From positions 1 to 27,986 of the forward strand of contig JACQED010000256.1 in NCBI GenBank assembly GCA_016200785.1: a stretch of DNA of 27,986 nucleotides, given 5' to 3'. Below the pieces are notes generated by a model that was not told the origin of the DNA, did no database searches, and saw nothing but the letters and a program-made list of their open reading frames with translations. The number at the start of each line of letters is the position of its first letter. Positions within the stretch are counted from its first letter, which is position 1. The stretch comes from Chloroflexota bacterium. Lineage in GTDB: Bacteria; Chloroflexota; Anaerolineae; Anaerolineales; JACQED01. The position numbers were made by a program, and so were the translations under genes. Below, piece after piece: positions 23,301 through 27,986 of this stretch.

Positions 23301-23430
23301 AAAAGGTCGCCGGGTTCATCGTCCCCGCGCCGACCTGTGTGTAATACGGCTGCCAGATGAGGCAGCCGTGCTCGGCCCAGAATTTTTCGAGGGCAAGGAT
23401 GACGGATTGAAACGTGGGCGGGTTACTCAT
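20377..23430 (-). CDS. glyQS: Glycyl-tRNA synthetase, fused alpha and beta chains
   Basis: This is a single 1017-residue protein in which GlyQ (about 1-290, catalytic) and GlyS (about 318-1017, tRNA binding) are joined in one frame. The alpha part is recognised from FQSVILALEKFW, QPYYTQVGAGTMNPATFLR and GWEVWLDGQEITQFTYFQQ. The beta part begins LIFEIGAEELPAADL and includes SMRWNASGISFSRPIRWLVAL and the HD-type segment. The linker (about 291-317) and a beta-chain insertion (about 601-624) are encoded by heptamer repeats. The ATG at 23430 starts the conserved sequence and overlaps hepT by 8 bp; upstream in-frame codons belong to hepT in another frame. Fused GlyQS proteins are known in other bacteria and plastids. 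Confidence 0.95.
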   Translation of the reverse strand: MSNPPTFQSVILALEKFWAEHGCLIWQPYYTQVGAGTMNPATFLRVLGPEPWNAAYVEPSVRPDDGRYGENPNRLQQHYQYQVILKPDPGNPQELYLQSLEALGINPREHDLRFVEDNWESPALGAWGLGWEVWLDGQEITQFTYFQQAGGLLCDPVSVELTYGLERILIALQRVRGFADIKWTDEITYGDVNLQGEREHSHYYFEIADVDRLRQMFGLYEAECRSALAAGLVLPAYDHLLKCSHAFNVLDTRGAIGVTERASFFGRMRGMAREVAEAYVAQRQRLEFPLLKEDGRKKELGSRKQSGETNRLFLPSSPRALIFEIGAEELPAADLSSALAQLKELVPQKLSAARLVHGAINIAGTPRRLAVYVEDLAPAQSASEQAIKGPPANRAFDADGQPTQAAIGFARGKGVPVESLEVREMDGGKYAVAVVRETGRPAPEVLGEVLPDVIASLTFEKSMRWNASGISFSRPIRWLVALLGDSLIAFAYAGVVSGRTSRGLRPLGSPEIDIGSADQYHETMRAAGILLDPAERSRTIETEAKRLASGVGGEALIEPDLLAEVTNLVECPTPLIGEFESVYLNLPRDVLISVMKKHQRYFPVINHQSPVVSGSFSDVTRHSSPGALLPYFVAVRNGDSEHLDLVTDGNEHVIRARFADADFFVREDVKQPLESYRAKLGTLTFQVKLGSMLDKANRIERTTAALAPKLGLTEAETRTALRAAHLCKADLATRMVVEMTSLQGMVGREYALRSGEPPEVAQAIFEHYLPRPQSDTLPESKPGLAVGMADRLDSLAGLFAAGLAPSGSADPFALRRAALGIVQVLIGRELAFDVREGLAAAAALQPISIAVEVIAQAAEFVAGRLRVQLVDSGLRYDVVDAVLAERGSNPVRAKQAALELSAWVAKADWPQTLAAYSRCVRITRDQKQTYPISPDEFVEPAEKNLYAAYQSASARPFDTLDDFCHALLPMIPAISKFFDDVLVMTDDKAVRENRLGLLQGIAAMARGVADFSKLEGF
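21558..21627. repeat. Heptamer repeat inside the GlyS part of glyQS
   Basis: Ten 7-bp units in continuous register, based on GTGACGA and changing to CTGATGA or CTGGCGA. The stretch encodes an insertion of roughly 15-20 residues rich in S, V, P and H between KKHQRYFPV and the conserved PYFVAVRNG, where other GlyS proteins have a short loop. Confidence 0.82.
22516..22557. repeat. Heptamer repeat forming the GlyQ-GlyS linker
   Basis: Six 7-bp units in register on the plus strand (CTGCTTC twice, then CGAGTTC, CTTCTTC, CTTCCGT, CTTCTTT). They encode a Lys/Arg/Ser-rich linker exactly between the end of the alpha chain and the beginning of the beta chain. Confidence 0.82.
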
Positions 23431-23878
23431 GTGGCTCTTGTTCGGAGGGCAGATGTCCTTCGCGGCGGAGGTAGTCGTAGATGTGACTGGAAAACGTGTC
23501 AAAATCGTCGAGGTGATCGTACAGGATGTTGCCAACTTTCTGCGGGTCAACGGTCAGGTAGTTGTGAACGACGATGTTCCTGAATCCGGCCATCGGCGCG
23601 ATGCTCTCAGCGAATTCGAGCGGCAACAACCCGTTGAAGCCCATGCTGCGGATGACTTGACGGTGATCGTCCGGCACGACACGGTTGTTCCCTGCCAGCA
23701 TATGAGCGCTAACGTCGGTCACGATTTCTACACTCACCTGCAGCAAATGCAGAGCGGCATTCCACTTGACGAAATCGTCCGTCAGTTCCTTCATCGTGAA
23801 AGCTTGCAATCGCCGGAGTTGTTCAACTCGCTCGTGCAGGGATTGGAGCAGCGCGACGAGGGTGTCGGGCTTGATCAT
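23423..23878 (-). CDS. hepT: HepT-family (DUF86) toxin
   Basis: This 151-residue helical HEPN protein has the active-site motif R-x4-H-x-Y seen as R100-NIVV-H105-N-Y107. In characterised HepT/MntA pairs, HepT is an RNase and MntA silences it by attaching AMP units to the tyrosine of this motif. The gene overlaps mntA by 4 bp and glyQS by 8 bp, so glyQS translation is probably coupled to it. Its length matches HepT proteins. Confidence 0.93.
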   Translation of the reverse strand: MIKPDTLVALLQSLHERVEQLRRLQAFTMKELTDDFVKWNAALHLLQVSVEIVTDVSAHMLAGNNRVVPDDHRQVIRSMGFNGLLPLEFAESIAPMAGFRNIVVHNYLTVDPQKVGNILYDHLDDFDTFSSHIYDYLRREGHLPSEQEPHE

Positions 23879-24333
23879 GCAGCCTCCAGTTTGTGGGCAG
23901 GGCTTGCCGATAGCCGAATGCGGTGACTGTTGAGGTGTTCGCCAAGATACCGTGCCGCAAGTCGCCGGAAATGAGATGTATCGGCGTAGTACAGCGATGC
24001 CTTGACGACGAAGTCCACTGCCGGGCGGGTGGCAGGGTCCTCGAAGAGCAATATGCCGTATCGGACAACTTCGCGGGCGACGAGGGCATTGACTTCGTTC
24101 AGCACCGCTACATCTACATCCTTATGGAACACGTCCATCAGCGCGTTGGTCAGGCTGAGGCGAACATCGAAAAGCCGATCGCGTGGCGTGCCGGGCGAGA
24201 GCAGGACTGCAATATCCACATCGCTCGAAGGCCGGGCTGTGCCCTCTGCCTGCGATCCAAACAAATACGCCAGCACGACGGCGTGCTTGACGAAGATTTC
24301 TTTGAGTTCGCCCAGATGCTCGTCGGTAATCAT
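23875..24333 (-). CDS. mntA: MntA-type nucleotidyltransferase antitoxin
   Basis: This 152-residue minimal nucleotidyltransferase has GS-x10-D-x-D at G26-S27...D38-V-D40 (GSQAEGTARPSSDVDIAVLL) and a third acid in KDVDVAVL (about D72-D74). These residues are what MntA antitoxins use to AMPylate their HepT partner. The C-terminal ~30 residues are a basic tail. The ATG overlaps the recO stop (ATGA) and the stop overlaps the hepT start, placing the module in an unbroken recO-mntA-hepT-glyQS series. Confidence 0.93.
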   Translation of the reverse strand: MITDEHLGELKEIFVKHAVVLAYLFGSQAEGTARPSSDVDIAVLLSPGTPRDRLFDVRLSLTNALMDVFHKDVDVAVLNEVNALVAREVVRYGILLFEDPATRPAVDFVVKASLYYADTSHFRRLAARYLGEHLNSHRIRLSASPAHKLEAA

Positions 24334-25091
24334 GCCTCTCTTCTCACCAGCCTCAGGAATTGCACGCTCTTCAACTGCCGTTCCAGTATGTATGTGATGT
24401 AACGATGCAACACTCTTTCGAGTTCGGCGTGTACCAGCGGGCGGACATTGAGAGCGGCGACGCGGTCGTAACTATTCGACTGAAAATAGCGCATGAGTTT
24501 GAGCGCCGCCTGCGAGATCGGCACGGCTCCCGGCCGCTGAGGGCCGCACGCCGGGCACAGCACGCCGCCATCTGCCACACTGAAAAATTGATCTTCGGCC
24601 TGAATCACCTCGCCCCGGCTGACACAGCGGTAGAGTTCCGGCTGATAGCCCACGAGGCTGAGAAGTTGCAATTCGTAATAGCGCGTCGTCAACTGCAAAT
24701 CGCGCGCCGTGCAGATCCATCCCAGCGCCGCGCCGAGCAATTCGTACAGAGGTTGGTTCTCGACGTTCTCGACGGTAAACTTGTCGAGCAGTTCCACGCA
24801 GTACGAAGCATACGACGTGCGCAGCAGGTCCTCGCGCAGCGGGCGATAGGAGTCCACCGTCTCGGCCTGCGTCACAATGTCGAGGTCGCGGCCCTGCGCC
24901 AGCAGCAGTTCCGATCGAATGTACAGCTCGACGTGCCCGGCTTTGCGCGAGGTCGGTTTGCGCGCCCCCTTCGCCAGCGCATTCATCTTGCCGCGCTCCG
25001 GCGTGTACAGGGTCAGCAGGCGATCGGCCTCGCCGAAATCTCGGCGGCGCAGGACGATGGCCTCGGTGCGATAGACGCGCTCGCGGGGCAT
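24330..25091 (-). CDS. recO: DNA repair protein RecO
   Basis: This 253-residue recombination mediator loads RecA with RecR. The N-terminal OB-fold begins RVYRTEAIVLRRRDFGEADRLLTLYTPERG, and the C-terminal helical part includes SYCVELLDKF. The zinc site is incomplete: VLCPACG retains C-x2-C, but the first pair reads CVSRGE where C-x2-C is usual, so one cysteine is Arg. The ATG at 25091 has no ribosome site; a perfect -10 ends seven bases upstream, so the message is probably leaderless. Codons upstream in frame lie before the start of transcription and are not coding. Confidence 0.94.
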   Translation of the reverse strand: MPRERVYRTEAIVLRRRDFGEADRLLTLYTPERGKMNALAKGARKPTSRKAGHVELYIRSELLLAQGRDLDIVTQAETVDSYRPLREDLLRTSYASYCVELLDKFTVENVENQPLYELLGAALGWICTARDLQLTTRYYELQLLSLVGYQPELYRCVSRGEVIQAEDQFFSVADGGVLCPACGPQRPGAVPISQAALKLMRYFQSNSYDRVAALNVRPLVHAELERVLHRYITYILERQLKSVQFLRLVRREA

Positions 25092-25098
25092 GGAGAGG

Positions 25099-25107
25099 AT
25101 TATACCA
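25099..25107 (-). promoter_or_regulatory. Extended -10 promoter for a leaderless recO message
   Basis: The minus strand reads TGGTATAAT (25107-25099): a perfect TATAAT with the extended -10 TG. Seven bases separate it from the A of the recO ATG, so transcription should begin at or one base before the start codon. There is no good -35, as is common with extended -10 promoters. Confidence 0.68.
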
Positions 25108-25126
25108 TTGGGGATAGCCTGCTCAC

Positions 25127-25154
25127 TTGCACAATATCCGTAAATGACTACACT
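25127..25154 (+). promoter_or_regulatory. Candidate promoter for the two small membrane-protein genes
   Basis: TTGCAC (25127-25132) and TACACT (25149-25154) with a 16-bp spacer lie 70 bp before the gene at 25226, in the region divergent from recO. Matches are moderate and other AT-rich hexamers nearby (such as TTATCT near 25197) are possible. Confidence 0.4.
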
Positions 25155-25225
25155 TGTCGCCATAGTGGCGGCGCGTGTGATGCCTGCCGAATTCGCTTAT
25201 CTATCCAATCACAGGAGAGAATGCC

Positions 25226-25588
25226 ATGACTGAACCACCCAAGGGAGTCAAGACTAGCGCCTATATCTTCTTCGCCTACGCCGGCCTGCTCGTGCTGGGA
25301 CTGTGCGCCGTGATCGGCAGCGCCATTCTGGGAGCGACCAGCGGGGGCAACGGCCAGGATGTCACTGCCGCCCTCATCGGCCCCGGCATCGGCGGATGCG
25401 TCCTTATCATCTTCCTTGCCCTCTATGCAGGCGTCGGCTACGGCCTGCTGAAGATGATGAAATGGGCGCGCATCGCCGCGATCGTGCTCAGCGTCCTGGC
25501 GCTGTGCAGCTTCCCCATTGGCACGGCCCTCGGCGGCTACGTGCTCTACCTCATGTTCCAGGAGGAAAACAAGCAGGCCTTCGCTTGA
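25226..25588 (+). CDS. Small multi-pass membrane protein of unknown function
   Basis: This 120-residue protein has three or four hydrophobic helices: about 12-35 (AYIFFAYAGLLVLGLCAVIG), 48-74 (LIGPGIGGCVLIIFLALYAG) and a long stretch at 82-110 that may cross twice (WARIAAIVLSVLALCSFPIG). The end FQEENKQAF resembles a loose group of small bacterial membrane proteins with the pattern 'GxALGxYxLxxxxxEExKxxF'; no function is known to me. AGGAGA lies eight bases before the ATG. It is 33 bp upstream of another small membrane-protein gene, probably in one transcript. Confidence 0.75.
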   Translation: MTEPPKGVKTSAYIFFAYAGLLVLGLCAVIGSAILGATSGGNGQDVTAALIGPGIGGCVLIIFLALYAGVGYGLLKMMKWARIAAIVLSVLALCSFPIGTALGGYVLYLMFQEENKQAFA

Positions 25589-25621
25589 TCGGGTCCCCGC
25601 CCCTTCTCACCAGGATAACCG

Positions 25622-25894
25622 ATGAACCGTCGAACTGCGATCATCGCCACCGTTGCCGCCGCGGTGCTGTGCGGCTGTCCGGGGCTGTTCGGTTGTTTGT
25701 GGGGTGTCATCGCCGCCGGAGTCAGTTTCGTTCCGGGAGCGGATATCAATATTGGCGGCAGTAGCGATCCACAGACTGCTTTGCAGACAGGTCTGGGCGC
25801 GGCGTGCGTCGGCCTGATTCTGATCGCCATCCCCGTCGCCGTCGGCTTCTTCACGCTCCGCAAAAAGCCAGATCAGCCTCAATCGACGGGATAG
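25622..25894 (+). CDS. Small membrane protein of unknown function
   Basis: This 90-residue protein has two hydrophobic segments, about 5-38 (TAIIATVAAAVLCGCPGLFG and onward) and 57-78 (LGAACVGLILIAIPVAVGFF), then a polar tail RKKPDQPQSTG. The LCGC near residue 17 could be a lipobox, but the following hydrophobic run makes a plain helix more likely. AGGA sits before the ATG at 25622. It is followed by a strong terminator. Confidence 0.65.
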   Translation: MNRRTAIIATVAAAVLCGCPGLFGCLWGVIAAGVSFVPGADINIGGSSDPQTALQTGLGAACVGLILIAIPVAVGFFTLRKKPDQPQSTG

Positions 25895-25920
25895 ATTGAG
25901 CATCACCCGCGCAAGAATCA

Positions 25921-25962
25921 AAAGCCCGCGCCGCTTGGAGATCGGTGCGGGCTTTCTTGTTG
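25921..25962. terminator. Bidirectional Rho-independent terminator
   Basis: A 12-bp stem (25921-25932 with 25944-25955, one G-T pair) encloses an 11-base loop. On the plus strand the arm ends in TTTCTTGTT; on the minus strand the other arm ends GGGCTTTTGATT. It lies between the convergent small membrane-protein gene and the kinase gene and serves both. Confidence 0.88.
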
Positions 25963-25976
25963 CGTCCCGCCTGCCC

Positions 25977-27533
25977 TCAGGTCCGCCGGTCGAGCGGATA
26001 CTTCCACAGCCATTCGGCGACGGCGAGGCCTGCCATCGCCGCGACCGGCTCGGCCCAGAAGAACGATTGGACGCGAATAAAGTCGAAGATGTTTTCCGAG
26101 GCTTCGTAGTTCGCGAGCGCGGCGGAGGCAGTGGCGATCAGTCCCAGCGCCAGCGGCACTATGATCGCCAGTCCGTTTTGCCACCACGGACGCTGACGCG
26201 ACATCGGCCCGACCGCGCCAGCCCCCGCCCCAAAGCCCATCATGCTGAATCCGAATAGGCTGTACACCGCGAGCACTGCACCGGCCATCCAAAAGAAGAG
26301 GGGTTGATCGCTTCGATTCGGCGTCACCAAGAGAAACACCGACGATCCGAGCAAAGCCGCCAGAACGCCGATCGCCAACCCCAGCGCAGCCTGCGCGACC
26401 GCGATCAAACAACCCGTTCGCGTCAAGGCAACCCTCATCAGCCGTAGTCCGGCGACGGTGAGGCCGACGGTGAACGCGGCGACCAGCGGCGTCCCGATAT
26501 CCTCGATGGTCACCGTCGCGCCGCCGGTCGGGCTGACGCGGGTGAACGCCCCGGCGAGCGCGAGCAGAAGACCGGCGACGAACATCGCCGCGCCGCTCAA
26601 CCCTCCGGCCAGCGCGATCGAGAAAAGCTTCGCCGAGAGAGTCGCTTTTGGCGGCGGAGCCGAGGCGGCCTCGGGACGCGCGGACGGAGCGGCGCGCCGC
26701 CCTGCGTCCGTTTCCAACGCGCTTCGCACCGCGCGGGCCAGCGCGCCAGCCGATTGGTAGCGCAAGTTCGGGTCTTTCGCGAGGGCTTTCAGAATCACGC
26801 CGTCCAACTCTGGGCGCAGAGTCGGGTTCAGCGTGCTCGGCGCAGGCGGCAGTTCGGTGATGTGTTTGTAAATGACGCCGACGGCGTCGCCGGGGCGGGT
26901 CATAAAGGGGAGTCGGCCCGTCGCCATCTGAAAGACCATCACGCCGAGAGCATACACATCTGTCCGCACATCCACCGCCCTGCCCTGAGCCTGCTCGGGC
27001 GGCATGTAGTCGGGCGTGCCGATCGTGCCCGTGCCGGTGAGGCCGGCGGTTTCCTGCATCGTCTTCGCGATGCCGAAGTCGGCGACGTAGGCGTTGCCCG
27101 CGCGGTCGAGCAAAATATTCGATGGCTTGATGTCACGATGCACGATGCCGCGCTGATGGGCGTGGTCGAGGGCGCCCGCAATCTGATCGATCAGGTCGGC
27201 CACGCGCGCGGGTGGAAGCGCGCCACGATGAAGAATGTCGTGCAATGTGCCGCCCTCGATGTAGCGCATGACAAGGTACGTCTGCCCCTGATGCCGGCCG
27301 AAGTCATAAATGGGGAGGATGTGAGGATGCTCGAGGGCGGCGATGACTCTGGCCTCACGCTCGAATCGTTCGTAGAACGAGGAGTCGGTGGCGAGGTGAG
27401 GCGGCAGAACTTTAATCGCGACCGAGCGATTGACGGCGGGTTGGGCGGCCTTGAACACCGTCGCCATCCCGCCCTGCCGGAGCTGCTCGGTGATAGTGTA
27501 TCGTCCGTCAAGCACGTCGCCGGGTTGAAACAT
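25977..27533 (-). CDS. Membrane-anchored Ser/Thr protein kinase (PknB type)
   Basis: This is a 518-residue protein. Residues 1-280 are a Hanks-type kinase: glycine loop LRQGGMATVF, ATP lysine K41 in VAIKVLPP, catalytic HRDIKPSNILL (D134), DFG at 152-154, and the activation segment closing with GTPDYMPPEQAQG. After an Ala/Pro-rich linker, residues about 300-518 form some six transmembrane helices (SIALAGGLSGAAMFVAGLLL is the first), with no extracellular PASTA sensor. The kinase would face the cytoplasm and perhaps be regulated through the membrane part; the target is unknown. The ATG overlaps the stop of the upstream HD-domain gene by one base (TAATG). Confidence 0.93.
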   Translation of the reverse strand: MFQPGDVLDGRYTITEQLRQGGMATVFKAAQPAVNRSVAIKVLPPHLATDSSFYERFEREARVIAALEHPHILPIYDFGRHQGQTYLVMRYIEGGTLHDILHRGALPPARVADLIDQIAGALDHAHQRGIVHRDIKPSNILLDRAGNAYVADFGIAKTMQETAGLTGTGTIGTPDYMPPEQAQGRAVDVRTDVYALGVMVFQMATGRLPFMTRPGDAVGVIYKHITELPPAPSTLNPTLRPELDGVILKALAKDPNLRYQSAGALARAVRSALETDAGRRAAPSARPEAASAPPPKATLSAKLFSIALAGGLSGAAMFVAGLLLALAGAFTRVSPTGGATVTIEDIGTPLVAAFTVGLTVAGLRLMRVALTRTGCLIAVAQAALGLAIGVLAALLGSSVFLLVTPNRSDQPLFFWMAGAVLAVYSLFGFSMMGFGAGAGAVGPMSRQRPWWQNGLAIIVPLALGLIATASAALANYEASENIFDFIRVQSFFWAEPVAAMAGLAVAEWLWKYPLDRRT

Positions 27534-27986
27534 TACGATTTGAGTCCAGCTTTCAAATGCGGGCGATAATGCTCAAGGTCGGGTGTCCACGCGCCTGCAA
27601 TTTTCCCTATGTCGTCGTATCGGCGCAACCTGACCGCCTCCTGCCAGTGGGGCAATACCTCGAACGCCTTGACTTCCGTCTCATTGAACGGCCCGCCTTG
27701 CAAGTCGAGGCTTTGAATTGACGCCGGGGAGAGCGCGTCAAAGTATTTCGGATCGACCGCGCACAAATAGCGTTTGGCTGCGACGTGGAGTCGCGTCGGC
27801 TCGACGACCGCCGGGACAAAATGCTTCGACAGATACGCCGCCCCAACGTCCTCGTGCAATGTGTCAATCCCGTGATCGGCTGAGTCTTCCGGCAGGTCGT
27901 GGATGAAGTGGCCGAAGTCGTGAAGCAGCGCCGCGGCGACGAGCGTCGGGCTTGCTTTGTCCTGCTCGGCGGCGTAAGCCGATTGA
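27533..27986 (-). CDS. PhnZ-like HD-domain protein, C-terminal part
   Basis: The gene is cut by the right window edge; 150 codons of the C-terminal side are seen. The HD motif reads LLHDFGHFIHDLPED, followed by ADHGID, and further diagnostic stretches are VEPTRLHVAAKRYL, DPKYFDALSPASIQSLDLQG and RLRRYDDIGK. This pattern matches the HD-domain family found in phosphonate-degradation operons, whose characterised member PhnZ is a mixed-valence di-iron oxygenase cleaving a hydroxylated aminophosphonate. No other phosphonate gene is visible, so the substrate is open. The stop overlaps the kinase start by one base. Confidence 0.85.
   Translation of the reverse strand, partial: QSAYAAEQDKASPTLVAAALLHDFGHFIHDLPEDSADHGIDTLHEDVGAAYLSKHFVPAVVEPTRLHVAAKRYLCAVDPKYFDALSPASIQSLDLQGGPFNETEVKAFEVLPHWQEAVRLRRYDDIGKIAGAWTPDLEHYRPHLKAGLKS

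Noticed and set aside
23431..23550. Upstream extension of glyQS by 40 codons
   Set aside because: It lies in the hepT gene in another frame, and the conserved GlyQ sequence starts at MSNPPTFQSV.
25158..25170. Small palindrome CGCCA-TAG-TGGCG before the membrane-protein genes
   Set aside because: Five-base arms in GC-rich DNA are expected by chance; not tied to a clear promoter element.

Overview
The window reads as a chromosomal segment of a GC-rich bacterium. Chloroflexota (Anaerolineae-like) is my best guess, from the overall look of RpoD (long insert between regions 1.2 and 2), DnaG (CHC2 zinc motif with wide spacing), the membrane-anchored PknB-type kinase and scattered heptanucleotide repeats. 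This placement is inference from memory of those families; no rRNA gene is present to confirm it.

Region 1 (1-15725, minus strand) is a complex I operon, nuoA-B-C-D-E-F-G-H-I-J-K-L-M, read from right to left and leaving the window inside nuoM. It has one near-consensus promoter upstream of nuoA (TTGACA, 17 bp, TAGACT, with extended -10). Four nuo-nuo junctions carry toxin-antitoxin-like genes: nuoE/nuoF (PIN toxin plus antitoxin), nuoF/nuoG (AbiEii-type nucleotidyltransferase plus small partner), nuoK/nuoL (YefM/RelE pair on the OPPOSITE strand with its own promoter) and nuoL/nuoM (DUF4160/DUF2442 pair plus a ribbon-helix-helix/DUF5678 orphan). Most same-strand inserts are packed with overlaps or gaps of a few bases, so the nuo message can still be read through.

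Region 2 (15731-25107, minus strand) holds a PIG-L deacetylase, rpoD and dnaG (with their own promoter after glyQS), and the operon recO-mntA-hepT-glyQS. The last one repeats the theme: a HepT/MntA toxin-antitoxin module sits between recO and a fused glycyl-tRNA synthetase, all with 4-8 bp overlaps. recO appears to be transcribed as a leaderless message.

Region 3 (25127-27986) has two small plus-strand membrane-protein genes ending at a bidirectional terminator, facing a minus-strand Ser/Thr kinase with a multi-pass membrane domain. The kinase is coupled (TAATG) to a PhnZ-like HD-domain gene that is cut by the window end.

A second theme is a set of degenerate tandem heptanucleotide repeats (7-base units such as TTTGGGA, TGATTGC, CTGATGG, GTGACGA, CTGCTTC). 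They occupy gene junctions in the nuo operon and the dnaG leader, form long hairpins where two tracts are inverted, and also lie in frame inside NuoL, GlyS and the linker that joins GlyQ to GlyS. The sequences resemble in style the short tandemly repeated repetitive (STRR) heptamers known from cyanobacteria. The two most notable signals are the repeated insertion of unrelated toxin-antitoxin families into essential operons without breaking them, and the heptamer repeats shaping gene boundaries and proteins.
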